From: Burkholderiales bacterium
GTDB taxonomy: Bacteria; Pseudomonadota; Gammaproteobacteria; Burkholderiales; Burkholderiaceae_C
Direction of reading: 5' to 3'
Length of the DNA stretch: 64,000 bases
Assembly (NCBI GenBank): GCA_947381415.1
Contig: CANCVB010000003.1
Span: 62,001 to 126,000, forward strand
The translations under genes were made by a program, and so were the position numbers. Shown piece by piece: positions 45,692-53,454 of the stretch. Within the stretch, counting starts at the first letter, position 1; the number at the start of each line of letters is the position of its first letter. The notes beneath the pieces were generated by a model, which was not told the origin of the DNA, searched no databases, and saw only the letters and a program-made list of their open reading frames with translations.

Positions 45692-46635
45692 GGCGCCACT
45701 CCTTCACGCGGGGATTGGCGACGTTTGTGCAGAGCACCCAAAATGCCATCAGGCGCAACCGCAATGACCACCAGCAAGGTAAAACCCAGCAACATCTGCC
45801 AAACACCTGCCATGTAAGCCGAAGCAAACAACTTAACCGCCTGAAAAATGGCGGCCCCCACAAACGGCCCCATGGCGTGAGAAACACCGCCAAGGATCAT
45901 GATGAATACCAACTCACCTGAACGCGTCCAAGCACCCATGTCTGGCGTCACCAAACCTTGCGCCAAGGCAAAAATAGCGCCCGCAAGGCTGACCATCAAG
46001 CCCGACCAAACATAACCCACCCACAAGACCCGGTATGCAGAAATACCCAAATACTCTAGGCGCGTTTCATTGCTTTTCAAACCCACCAAGGCTTCACCCG
46101 TCGCTGACTGGGTAAAGCGCTGGTAAAACCAACCGGCCAGTAAACACAAACAGCAAGTCAATACCAATAACAGCGTTTCAAACCCGCTTCGATCGGCAAG
46201 CATGCCCATCAATGCAGGTCTTTCAACACGTATACCGTCTGTGCCACCAGACAGGTTGTAGAGCTTGCCCAAGAGCGTGACAATCACCATGCTGACAGCC
46301 AAATTGAGCATGCCAAAAAAAATACCACGGTAGCGAACCACAAACAAACCCAGCAAGGCAGAAAAGAGCGTCCCCAGCAGGGTTGCCAACACAATCAGCA
46401 ACAAACCATCCCAAGCGGGAAATGCGCTGGCCATGAAGGCCACACTGTAGGCAGAAACACAGGCAAACATGGCGTGACCAAAAGAGACTTGACCTGACTT
46501 TGCTGGAATGGCAACGCCCAATGCAGACAAGCCGTAACACAGGCCAATGATGAGCAAAGTCTTAGACCAAGGAAACAGCACGCCTATGGTTAGAAGCAGG
46601 AGAAGCGCAAAGACCGATGCAATACCCATCTTCAT
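45688..46635 (-). CDS. livM: Branched-chain-type ABC importer permease LivM
   Basis: Inner-membrane permease of 315 residues with about nine hydrophobic segments. LGVAIPAKSGQVSFGHAMFACVSAY is the conserved LivM start, and GETRLEYLGISAYR-like coupling sequence (LKSNETRLEYLGISAYR) appears in the cytoplasmic loop. It overlaps livH by one base (TGATG) and livG by four. Confidence 0.9.
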   Translation of the reverse strand: MKMGIASVFALLLLLTIGVLFPWSKTLLIIGLCYGLSALGVAIPAKSGQVSFGHAMFACVSAYSVAFMASAFPAWDGLLLIVLATLLGTLFSALLGLFVVRYRGIFFGMLNLAVSMVIVTLLGKLYNLSGGTDGIRVERPALMGMLADRSGFETLLLVLTCCLCLLAGWFYQRFTQSATGEALVGLKSNETRLEYLGISAYRVLWVGYVWSGLMVSLAGAIFALAQGLVTPDMGAWTRSGELVFIMILGGVSHAMGPFVGAAIFQAVKLFASAYMAGVWQMLLGFTLLVVIAVAPDGILGALHKRRQSPREGVAP

Positions 46636-47543
46636 CAGATTCTCCGAGCCTGAGCGACCGTGAACAGTCCATTGGGTCGAATGAGCAGCACCACCAACAT
46701 GATGATGTAGGGCGTAGCCACATCCAACTCTGGCAAGAGATAGACCGCCATAGAGCGCGCCAAGCCAATCATCAACGAAGTGAGCAAAGCACCAGTGATT
46801 TGCCCAAGACCTGCGGTAGCAACCACGGTGAAAGACAAGACAATCATTTCAGCGCCAACCCCAGGTGACAAGGCTGACACAGGAACCGCCAATGCACCGC
46901 CTAAAGCGCCCAGCACCGCACCAAAGACAAACACCAAACTGGCAATGTGTTTGACATTCACGCCCAAGGCTGTGGCCATCTCGCGGTGATGCGTCAGTGC
47001 GACGGTCTGTTTTCCCCAAAGGGTTTTTTGCAGGAAAAAAAGCAAGCCAACGTAGCTGGCAAGCGCAATACCTGGAATAACCAAGATTTGGTAAACGGTA
47101 TAGGTCACATCAAACAACTCAACCGTACCTAATCGAGAGACGATTTCACCAGCTGAATATGGAGACGTGCCCCATACCAATTTTTGAACATCTTCAAACA
47201 TCACAAATGCAGCGAAAGTGACCAAGAGCTGAATCACCGGGTCCTTCTTTTGAAAATAGCGCAGCAACACCACTTCCAATAACAAGCCCATCAACACTCC
47301 AACCAACAGAGCAGCAATCAGCAAGGACATGAACAACAAGGGCGTGGCGTCCAAGCCATGACGCATGGCAAACGCTGTCATGCTGGCCGCCGAGTAACCG
47401 CCTAAGGCATACAAACTGCCGTGTGCGATATTGAGAACGCCCAGCACACCAAAAATCAAGGTGAGCCCCAAGGACACCAAAAACAGCAGACCTGCATACG
47501 AGATGCCATCTGCCAAACCCAAGAGCAACATATCCATATTCAT
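46635..47543 (-). CDS. livH: Branched-chain-type ABC importer permease LivH
   Basis: Inner-membrane permease of 302 residues with about eight hydrophobic segments. It has the conserved GLTLIFGVLGVLNIAHGSLY block and the coupling segment TALGVNVKHIASLVF. It starts two bases after the CoA-transferase stop, which ties the importer to the catabolic enzymes in one transcript. Confidence 0.9.
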   Translation of the reverse strand: MNMDMLLLGLADGISYAGLLFLVSLGLTLIFGVLGVLNIAHGSLYALGGYSAASMTAFAMRHGLDATPLLFMSLLIAALLVGVLMGLLLEVVLLRYFQKKDPVIQLLVTFAAFVMFEDVQKLVWGTSPYSAGEIVSRLGTVELFDVTYTVYQILVIPGIALASYVGLLFFLQKTLWGKQTVALTHHREMATALGVNVKHIASLVFVFGAVLGALGGALAVPVSALSPGVGAEMIVLSFTVVATAGLGQITGALLTSLMIGLARSMAVYLLPELDVATPYIIMLVVLLIRPNGLFTVAQARRI

Positions 47544-47545
47544 CG

Positions 47546-48727
47546 CTAAATTGCCTCTTGCGCTTTCATTTGTGCAATGGTTTCATCGCTCAGGCCCAAG
47601 GCTTTCAATATGCTTTGGGTATGTTCGCCCACGGCTGGAATAGCGTCCATGCGGTAGTTGAAAGCGCTGTTAGCGCCAGGTGGAAGCAAAGCAGGCACCT
47701 CGCCGACGGGAGAGGCCACTGCTTGCCAGCGGTGTCTGGCTTGGAGTTGGGGATGGGCCCATACCTCATGCATGCCGTTCATGCGCGCATGGGCAATTTT
47801 GGCTTGATCCAAGCGCGCTTCAACCTCAGCGGTGGTTAAGCTGGAAAAGCAATCGGCAATCCATTGCTTGAGCAGATCGCGATGCAAATGCCTTTGGGTA
47901 TTGTTGTGAAATCGCTCATCTGTCGCAAGCGAGCTATCTTGCAAGACGTTTTCACAAAAGAGCACCCACTCACGCTCGTTTTGCAATCCCAGCATGACGG
48001 TCGCGCCATCTCCCACGGGGAAAGGGCCGTAAGGGTAAATCGTGGCATGTGATGCACCTGAGCGAACAGGTGGTTCGGCTTGATCGTAGGCATAGTAAAG
48101 CGGAAAACTCATCCATTCAGCGAGAGACTCCAACATCGACACATCAATGTGTGAACCTTCGCCCGTTTTTTCACGCAATAACAAAGCGGAAAGAATATTG
48201 GTGTAGGCATACATGCCAGCCGCAATATCTGCGATAGAGCAACCCGCCTTGGAAGGGCTGTCGGGTGTACCTGTGACTGACAAAAACCCTGCCTCACTTT
48301 GAATCAACAAGTCATAGGCTTTTTTATCGCGGTAGGGGCCATCATTGCCATAGCCAGAAATGTCGCACACAACCAAACGTGGGTTGAGCGCTTTGAGTTG
48401 CTCGGCAGACAAGCCCAAGCGTGCAGTGGCACCAGGTGCCAAATTTTGCACAAACACATCAGCCGTTTTAAGCAAGCTCAGCAAAACCTGCATGGCTTGA
48501 TCGTGCTTGATGTCCAAACACAGGCTTTCTTTGGATCGGTTGGTCCAGGTGAAATGCGATGACATGCCGTTCACCCGTTGGTCGTAGCCTCGGGCGAAGT
48601 CGCCAACGTCAGGGCGCTCAATTTTGATGACACGTGCGCCCAGGTCTGCCAGTTGCCGCGTACAAAAGGGGGCGGCAATGGCATGCTCTAAAGAAACTAC
48701 GGTGATGTGATCTAGAGGTCGGGTCAT
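47546..48727 (-). CDS. CaiB/BaiF (family III) CoA-transferase
   Basis: Moves CoA between carboxylic acids and so activates the pathway acid without ATP. The 393-residue protein starts RPLDHITVVSLEHAIAAPFC, has the interlocked-dimer fold landmarks LADLGARVIKIERP and DISGYGNDGPY, and the catalytic Asp is expected at about residue 139 in AYDLLIQSEAG. Members of this branch include succinyl-CoA:mesaconate and similar dicarboxylate transferases. It lies directly after the acyl-CoA dehydrogenase and before livH. The donor and acceptor acids are not predictable. Confidence 0.88.
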   Translation of the reverse strand: MTRPLDHITVVSLEHAIAAPFCTRQLADLGARVIKIERPDVGDFARGYDQRVNGMSSHFTWTNRSKESLCLDIKHDQAMQVLLSLLKTADVFVQNLAPGATARLGLSAEQLKALNPRLVVCDISGYGNDGPYRDKKAYDLLIQSEAGFLSVTGTPDSPSKAGCSIADIAAGMYAYTNILSALLLREKTGEGSHIDVSMLESLAEWMSFPLYYAYDQAEPPVRSGASHATIYPYGPFPVGDGATVMLGLQNEREWVLFCENVLQDSSLATDERFHNNTQRHLHRDLLKQWIADCFSSLTTAEVEARLDQAKIAHARMNGMHEVWAHPQLQARHRWQAVASPVGEVPALLPPGANSAFNYRMDAIPAVGEHTQSILKALGLSDETIAQMKAQEAI

Positions 48728-48736
48728 AGCGAATGG

Positions 48737-49906
48737 TCAAAAAGAGCGCGGCAAACCAAGCACATGCTCAGCAATATAAGCATAAATCATGTTGGTAGAG
48801 ACAGGGGCCACTTGGTACAGGCGTGTTTCTCTGAATTTTCGCTCGACATCGTATGCACTGGCAAACCCAAAACCCCCATGTGTTTGCAGGCAAACATTGG
48901 CAGCCTCCCACGAGGCCTTGGCGGCCAAATACTTTGCCATATTGGCTTGCGCACCACAGGGTTGTTGCTTATCGAACAACTCGCATGCACTCCAACGCAT
49001 CAAGTTCGCGGCCTCGGTCTCCATGTAGACATCGGCAATGGGAAACTGAATGCCTTGGTTGTGTCCAATGGGACGCCCAAACACCACCCTGTCGTTGGCA
49101 TAGCGTCTGGCACGGTCGATAAACCAATACGCATCGCCCAAGCACTCAGCGGCAATCAAAATACGCTCCGCATTCAAGCCATCGAGGATGTAAGAAAACC
49201 CTTTGCCCTCTTCTCCGATCAAGTGGTCTTCTGGAATGTCAAGTTGATCGAAAAACACTTCGTTGGTTTCATGGTTAACCAAGTTGCGAATGGGTTGGAG
49301 CGTCATCCCATTGTTCAGGGCTTTTTTCACATCCACCATGAAGACAGACATGCCTTCACTCTTGCGCTGTACCTGGGCAAGTGGCGTGGTGCGGGCCAGC
49401 AAAATCATCCAATCCGAGTGTTGCACTCGCGAAATCCATACTTTTTGTCCCTGGATCACATACCTGTCACCACGCTTCACGGCCGTGGTTTTGAGTTGCG
49501 TGGTGTCTGTACCCGTTGTCGGTTCTGTCACGGCCATCGATTGCAAGCGCCACTCACCAGAGGCAATTTTGGGCAGGAAATACGCCTTTTGTTGCTCGGA
49601 CCCATGGCGCAGCAAAGTGCCCATGTTGTACATCTGCCCATGGCATGAACCGGCATTGCCACCACTGAAATTGATCTCTTCCATGATGACAGAGGCTTGA
49701 GCCAAGCTCAGACCCGAGCCACCATACTGGGTCGGGATCAAAGCCGCCAACCAACCCGCAGCAGTCAATGCATGGACAAAAGCTTCAGGGTAGGCGCGTT
49801 GCTCGTCAACGCTTTGCCAATAGCTTGAACCGTATGACGCACACAAAGCGCGCACCGCATCGCGCAAAACCTGGTGCTCATCAGAAGCAGGAATGCTTGT
49901 TTTCAT
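48737..49906 (-). CDS. Acyl-CoA dehydrogenase (isovaleryl/long-chain-type catalytic base)
   Basis: FAD enzyme that introduces the 2,3 double bond into acyl-CoA. The FAD and fold motifs MAVTEPTTGTD, WISR and RETRLY are present. At the canonical base position, where short-chain enzymes have YEGT, this protein has VAPVST, so that Glu is absent. A Glu does occur at residue 247 in GLNAERILIA, the position used as base by isovaleryl-CoA and long-chain acyl-CoA dehydrogenases. This suggests a branched or bulky substrate. The ATG at 49906 gives 389 residues; an upstream TTG overlapping the hydratase stop is a possible alternative start. Confidence 0.87.
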   Translation of the reverse strand: MKTSIPASDEHQVLRDAVRALCASYGSSYWQSVDEQRAYPEAFVHALTAAGWLAALIPTQYGGSGLSLAQASVIMEEINFSGGNAGSCHGQMYNMGTLLRHGSEQQKAYFLPKIASGEWRLQSMAVTEPTTGTDTTQLKTTAVKRGDRYVIQGQKVWISRVQHSDWMILLARTTPLAQVQRKSEGMSVFMVDVKKALNNGMTLQPIRNLVNHETNEVFFDQLDIPEDHLIGEEGKGFSYILDGLNAERILIAAECLGDAYWFIDRARRYANDRVVFGRPIGHNQGIQFPIADVYMETEAANLMRWSACELFDKQQPCGAQANMAKYLAAKASWEAANVCLQTHGGFGFASAYDVERKFRETRLYQVAPVSTNMIYAYIAEHVLGLPRSF

Positions 49907-49911
49907 GGTTA

Positions 49912-50802
49912 TCAACTGAAATGCGCATCAGCTTGCATCGCCAACCAGCCCTCATGGTCTTGCGCCCACAATCGACAGTGGGAACCTGAAGTTTGCATTT
50001 GTGCATGTAAGCGCAGGGGGCGTTGATCGGCACATTCAAACACGGGCCGCACGGCTTTGAATGTGAAACGCTTTAGTGGCTTATCGGTGTGCTGATGCAA
50101 GAGATCCATCAACAGACTTGCCAATAAAGGACCATGCACAACCAAACCCGGATACCCCTCGGTCTTGACAGCGTATTGACGGTCATAGTGAATTCGATGC
50201 GCATTGAACGTCAAGGCTGAATATCGAAATAACAGCACATCGTCTGGCACAAGCTCTTTGTGCCACACAGCATGGGCATTGGGACTGTGGTCAATCAAGC
50301 TGTTGGCATCGATGGGGGGTACGGGCGTATCCAAGGAACTGGGGGCAGACCGGTAAACAATGTCATGGGTTTCCGTCAAGCACAAGGTCTGGTCTCGGTG
50401 CACACGGTGCTCGACGGTAACAAACACGAGTTCACCACTGCGTCCTGATTTTGAAGTCACCGATTGAACGGTAGACGTCCGCGCCAAGGTGTCCCCTATA
50501 CGAATTGGGGCTTGAAACACCAAACTACCACCTGCCCACATCCGCCTAGGCAAGGGCACAGGTGGCAAAAATCCACCCCGCTTAGCGTGACCGTCATGAC
50601 CCAGCTTAGCTTGTTTTGTGGTTGCGAGGAAATACAGCCAATGCCACAAAGCTGGCAATTCCTCCCCTTCCCCTGGGGCCGTCTGGTGGTCGAGCAAGGC
50701 AGCCATGGCTCGCACAGGTGCCAGTGTCACGCGGTCCTGCACGGATTCATTTTGGCCTACCCATGTAGACAACAAAGCCATATCGATTGCAGACTGGTGC
50801 AT
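49912..50802 (-). CDS. MaoC-like hydratase, mesaconyl-C4-CoA (3-methylfumaryl-CoA) hydratase family
   Basis: Double hot-dog hydratase of 296 residues with an N-terminal FAS1-like domain (SVQDRVTLAPVRAMAALLD, ALWHWLYF) and a C-terminal MaoC catalytic segment LFRYSALTFNAHRIHYDR carrying the expected catalytic residues. This branch includes mesaconyl-C4-CoA hydratase of the 3-hydroxypropionate bicycle, but in betaproteobacteria it usually sits beside CoA-transferases in carboxylate catabolism. It would hydrate the enoyl-CoA made by the downstream dehydrogenase. It begins 21 bases after bciA on the same strand. Confidence 0.83.
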   Translation of the reverse strand: MHQSAIDMALLSTWVGQNESVQDRVTLAPVRAMAALLDHQTAPGEGEELPALWHWLYFLATTKQAKLGHDGHAKRGGFLPPVPLPRRMWAGGSLVFQAPIRIGDTLARTSTVQSVTSKSGRSGELVFVTVEHRVHRDQTLCLTETHDIVYRSAPSSLDTPVPPIDANSLIDHSPNAHAVWHKELVPDDVLLFRYSALTFNAHRIHYDRQYAVKTEGYPGLVVHGPLLASLLMDLLHQHTDKPLKRFTFKAVRPVFECADQRPLRLHAQMQTSGSHCRLWAQDHEGWLAMQADAHFS

Positions 50803-50823
50803 GAATAAAGAAAAATGGAATGC

Positions 50824-51783
50824 TTAAAAAACGGAATGCTCACCCAAATCAACACTTTGTTGACTGGCAATCAGCTGATCGTAATAGCTAAACAAGGTTT
50901 GTGACCCAAATGCAGGTGTCGCTTGCGCGTCATAGCACTGCGCTTGTGCATCCCATACCAACATGGATTCGCTCGCGTAGTAACGACCAATTCGCGCAAG
51001 CTCGGCTTTGCTTTTCAAGGATGGAATCAACCACCCCAAGGTTTTCAACAATTGAATGATGACATCCAACAAACCCACAGGCACATGCTTGTATTTGGGG
51101 GTTTTCCCGAGTGCCTTGAACAAATATTCGCCCTGTTGCAAAGGTGTGATGGCTTCACCAGGGCCACCAATGGGCAATATTTGCCGATGCTTCGATGCAT
51201 CTGTCAGGCAGTGTGCAATGAACAGTCCCAAATCCGAATCGCTGATGGGCTTGCATGCAGTGAGCTGGCCATCCCCAAACAACAAAAACGGTTTGTTGTG
51301 TCGAAGCCGATTGATTTGACCAGACAAGGATTTGAAAAAAGCAGTGGGTCTGACGATGGAGTACAACAGACCTGAATCGATCAACTCTTTCTCGAATGCC
51401 AACTTGGCTTGCTGAAAAGCAAGCAGGGGTTTTTGCACGCAAATTGCTGACAACAGCACGAATTGCTGGACGCCCGACGTTTTGGCCAATTGGAGTATGT
51501 GCGAATGCGCCTGGTAGTCAACAGCCCAAGCATCTTTGGGTGCACCTGTACGTGAGGCCAGGCAAGACACGATCGCATCAAAGCGTTCGCCTGCAAATGC
51601 CTGTTGCGCAAGTGATTCAGGTGATTGCACATCACCTGTGCGAAATTGTGTTTCTGAACGCAACAGTTCTTGGGCAACTGCCTTATCACGCACAAAGCAA
51701 ACCACATCATGCCCGCAAGCAAGCAATGCTTTGTATGTGGCTTGACCTATGGTTCCGGTTGCGCCGAATAAAAGAACGCGCAT
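50824..51783 (-). CDS. bciA: Divinyl (proto)chlorophyllide a 8-vinyl-reductase
   Basis: NADPH-dependent SDR-like reductase that reduces the C8 vinyl group in bacteriochlorophyll synthesis. The 319 residues match the BciA/plant DVR family: cofactor loop FGATGTIGQATY, VRPTAFFKSLSGQ, KPISDSDLGLFIAHCL, LPIGGPGEAITPLQQGEYLF, IGRYYASESMLVWD, and the family-typical end GEHSVF. It is first in an 11-gene co-directional run of catabolic and transport genes, with no other photosynthesis gene in the window. Its promoter lies in the short space between its start and the AT-rich island edge at 51818. Confidence 0.87.
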   Translation of the reverse strand: MRVLLFGATGTIGQATYKALLACGHDVVCFVRDKAVAQELLRSETQFRTGDVQSPESLAQQAFAGERFDAIVSCLASRTGAPKDAWAVDYQAHSHILQLAKTSGVQQFVLLSAICVQKPLLAFQQAKLAFEKELIDSGLLYSIVRPTAFFKSLSGQINRLRHNKPFLLFGDGQLTACKPISDSDLGLFIAHCLTDASKHRQILPIGGPGEAITPLQQGEYLFKALGKTPKYKHVPVGLLDVIIQLLKTLGWLIPSLKSKAELARIGRYYASESMLVWDAQAQCYDAQATPAFGSQTLFSYYDQLIASQQSVDLGEHSVF

Positions 51784-51817
51784 GTGTGCCCTGTCAAAAA
51801 AGGCGACTATAGGCTAA

Positions 51818-51831
51818 CTGGCGGAAACGAA
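51818..51831. repeat. Left copy of 14-bp direct repeat (tRNA-Ser 3' end), att-like
   Basis: CTGGCGGAAACGAA is identical to 53351-53364, where it forms the 3' end of tRNA-Ser with its CCA. The copy here is isolated from any tRNA body. It marks the left edge of the AT-rich segment and lies about 35 bases before the bciA start. Confidence 0.8.
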
Positions 51832-51863
51832 TAAACCAAGTGAAACTATGAATAGCCAATCAC

Positions 51864-53000
51864 CTACTTCATAAGCTGCAGTACACATTTACCAAAGCTT
51901 TCACTCGCAACCTTAAACCCTAGTTCTTCGCACTTGATTTTGGCTATATCAAGATTGATCAAATTATTTTTATTTAATGGCAACGATTGCCCGTCGTCAG
52001 TATCCTTTTCGCCAGTATTTGCCGATCGAGACCTTGTATTTTTGTTTTGAGCTTGTGCGAAATCAAACAATACACATTTTCCAGCGTCAACAGGTCTTAC
52101 TTTTTCGCAATTATCAATTGCTAATTTATCTGCCATTTCCTTTGTCCCCATTCCATAAGCATATCCATATGGGGTTATATGGTCTTTGTATTTAGAAAAT
52201 GCAATTGAACTATTGTCAACCCTATTGCTTATATCTTCAAGTGCACCAAGAAATCCTACTGATAATTTTTCTTCTTTAAGTCCAAATGGTGAAGGAACTA
52301 AATCCCTGTAAGGTAGAACTTTTTCAAATAAGTTGGGTGAAGGTTTTGTGTAATTCATCAATTCATTTGATAGAGCAAAGTAACTCTCTGCCCAAAGAGT
52401 AACTTTTTCAAGAAGCTTTGCCTTTCGTTTGTCGGCTTTGATAGACGTATCATTCCATTCAGCAACGCTTGAGTCCAAAAACCCAAGTAATGCAAGGTTG
52501 AGTCCGAACGCAACTTGGTAATACCTTCCTTGAGATCCGCTTTGCGTAATTAAAATATTCAATAGCGTAATTTGTTTGTTGCCTACTGTTGTAGACAACG
52601 GATCTATAGTTAAGCAGTGATCTTCACGATTCCTTTTTATTCCTTGCCTAATTACTAAATGGTTGGGCGAACAAGGTTCACCGGTCCAGTACGAATTTGT
52701 CCCACTTTCTGTAGTTGCGATAATGAATTGTTTAGCAAATAATTGATTTCCTTCAAAGTGCACTAGGGTCACACTCCCCATCTTTATTGAACTTTTACCG
52801 GTTGAGGTACTTGCAATTCCTTTTTCAAACTGCCACTTCTCTCCACCTATCAATATAGGATAACCACCGATGGTTACATCCTCTTCAATTACCTCTCTAA
52901 ATGCAATGTTTCGCAGAACTCCATTCGGAAACAATTCTGAACTTTGGGACTGAGTAACCCACATTAAAAATACCGCAGCAATTAATTTAACGTGCTTCAT
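51864..53000 (-). CDS. Secreted orphan protein in the AT-rich island
   Basis: I do not recognise this protein. From MKHVKL (53000) it has 378 residues; a start at 53012 adds four. A signal peptide (MKHVKLIAAVFLMWVTQSQS) is followed by a beta-rich region to about 170 and a helical region to about 260. Two short cysteine motifs of similar form follow near the C terminus: NCEKVRPVDAGKCVLFD and KCEELGFKVASESFGKCVLQ. Codon use is AT-rich, unlike every neighbour, which indicates transfer. A Thr/Ser/Asn/Lys-rich linker (about 310-345) separates the two Cys motifs. Location is probably periplasmic or extracellular. Confidence 0.7.
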   Translation of the reverse strand: MKHVKLIAAVFLMWVTQSQSSELFPNGVLRNIAFREVIEEDVTIGGYPILIGGEKWQFEKGIASTSTGKSSIKMGSVTLVHFEGNQLFAKQFIIATTESGTNSYWTGEPCSPNHLVIRQGIKRNREDHCLTIDPLSTTVGNKQITLLNILITQSGSQGRYYQVAFGLNLALLGFLDSSVAEWNDTSIKADKRKAKLLEKVTLWAESYFALSNELMNYTKPSPNLFEKVLPYRDLVPSPFGLKEEKLSVGFLGALEDISNRVDNSSIAFSKYKDHITPYGYAYGMGTKEMADKLAIDNCEKVRPVDAGKCVLFDFAQAQNKNTRSRSANTGEKDTDDGQSLPLNKNNLINLDIAKIKCEELGFKVASESFGKCVLQLMK

Positions 53001-53012
53001 ATTTAATCTCAT

Positions 53013-53311
53013 AAAGTGGTTATCGGTATCGCCAAGTTAAATTTTCAATACTGTGAAATTTTGCAATATTTTCAAATATAGCTATAAAGTTTGCAGTCCT
53101 ACAGGGGTACGACTGAACTTCAAAATTTATTCCCTTTTGTAATCGCAAGCAAAGGATCACCATTACTTTGCTTGCATTCGATAGTGAATTCGGAATTAAT
53201 AAAGTCTAGGATCTAATTAATTCAATAAAAAATGCTGCGCAACATAAACGTTAAGAATTCGTATCTGAAAGCAGTATGCAAAAAATGATGAGGGGTAACT
53301 TGTAGGTTAGC
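53013..53311. other. AT-rich noncoding part of the island
   Basis: No ORF with a plausible start and ribosome binding site is visible on either strand. The region includes the promoter of the orphan gene (near its start) and a perfect 10-bp inverted repeat at 53145-53175. Several runs of A and T occur. Nothing else is recognised. Confidence 0.5.
53145..53175. repeat. 10-bp perfect inverted repeat inside the island
   Basis: GCAAGCAAAG (53145-53154) and CTTTGCTTGC (53166-53175) are exact reverse complements with an 11-base spacer. There is no T-run next to it on either strand, so it does not look like a terminator. A binding site for a recombinase, excisionase or regulator of the element is possible. 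Confidence 0.6.
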
Positions 53312-53338
53312 AATAAAAAACGCCCCGTGAGGGGCGTC
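53312..53338 (-). terminator. Intrinsic terminator of lysC-tRNA-Ser
   Basis: On the minus strand GACGCCCC-TCAC-GGGGCGTT forms an eight-pair GC-rich stem with a four-base loop followed by TTTTTATT. It lies 14 bases past the tRNA 3' end and would end the lysC-tRNA transcript. Confidence 0.82.
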
Positions 53339-53350
53339 TTGAATTGGTAG

Positions 53351-53364
53351 CTGGCGGAAACGAA
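53351..53364. repeat. Right copy of 14-bp direct repeat inside tRNA-Ser
   Basis: CTGGCGGAAACGAA here covers the CCA, discriminator and 3' acceptor strand of tRNA-Ser(GCU). It matches 51818-51831 exactly; three more bases to the left match with one difference (TAG versus TAA). Confidence 0.8.
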
Positions 53365-53444
53365 GGGATTCGAACCCTTGATGAGGCTCAACACCCCATA
53401 CTCCCTTAGCAGGGGAGCACCTTCGGCCACTCGGTCACGTTTCC
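53352..53444 (-). tRNA. tRNA-Ser(GCU)
   Basis: On the minus strand the sequence begins GGAAACGTGACCGAGTGGCC and ends in GGGTTCGAATCCC and CGTTTCCGCCA. The seven-base acceptor pairs GGAAACG with CGTTTCC. The anticodon arm CTCCC-CTGCTAA-GGGAG carries GCU, reading AGC/AGU serine codons. The long variable arm is typical of class II tRNA-Ser. CCA is encoded. It lies ten bases after lysC and is probably cotranscribed. Confidence 0.96.
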
Positions 53445-53454
53445 AGCTGATTAA

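Larger units (their letters stand above)
51832..53350. mobile_element. AT-rich mini-island at tRNA-Ser(GCU)
   Basis: About 1.5 kb of clearly AT-rich DNA (one line counted by eye, 52201-52260, is 22 of 60 G+C) lies between two exact 14-bp copies of the tRNA 3' end. That is the layout left by an integrative element using a tRNA attachment site. It holds one secreted orphan gene and about 300 noncoding bases, and no integrase, so it is a remnant or a passively mobilised segment. The tRNA terminator lies inside its right end, which needs explaining. Confidence 0.6.

Noticed and set aside
48764-49648. 294-codon plus-strand ORF opposite the acyl-CoA dehydrogenase
   Set aside because: Antisense shadow; no recognisable motifs.
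51818-51831. A second tRNA gene at the left repeat
   Set aside because: Only the 3' acceptor end is duplicated; no anticodon arm, D arm or T arm is present.
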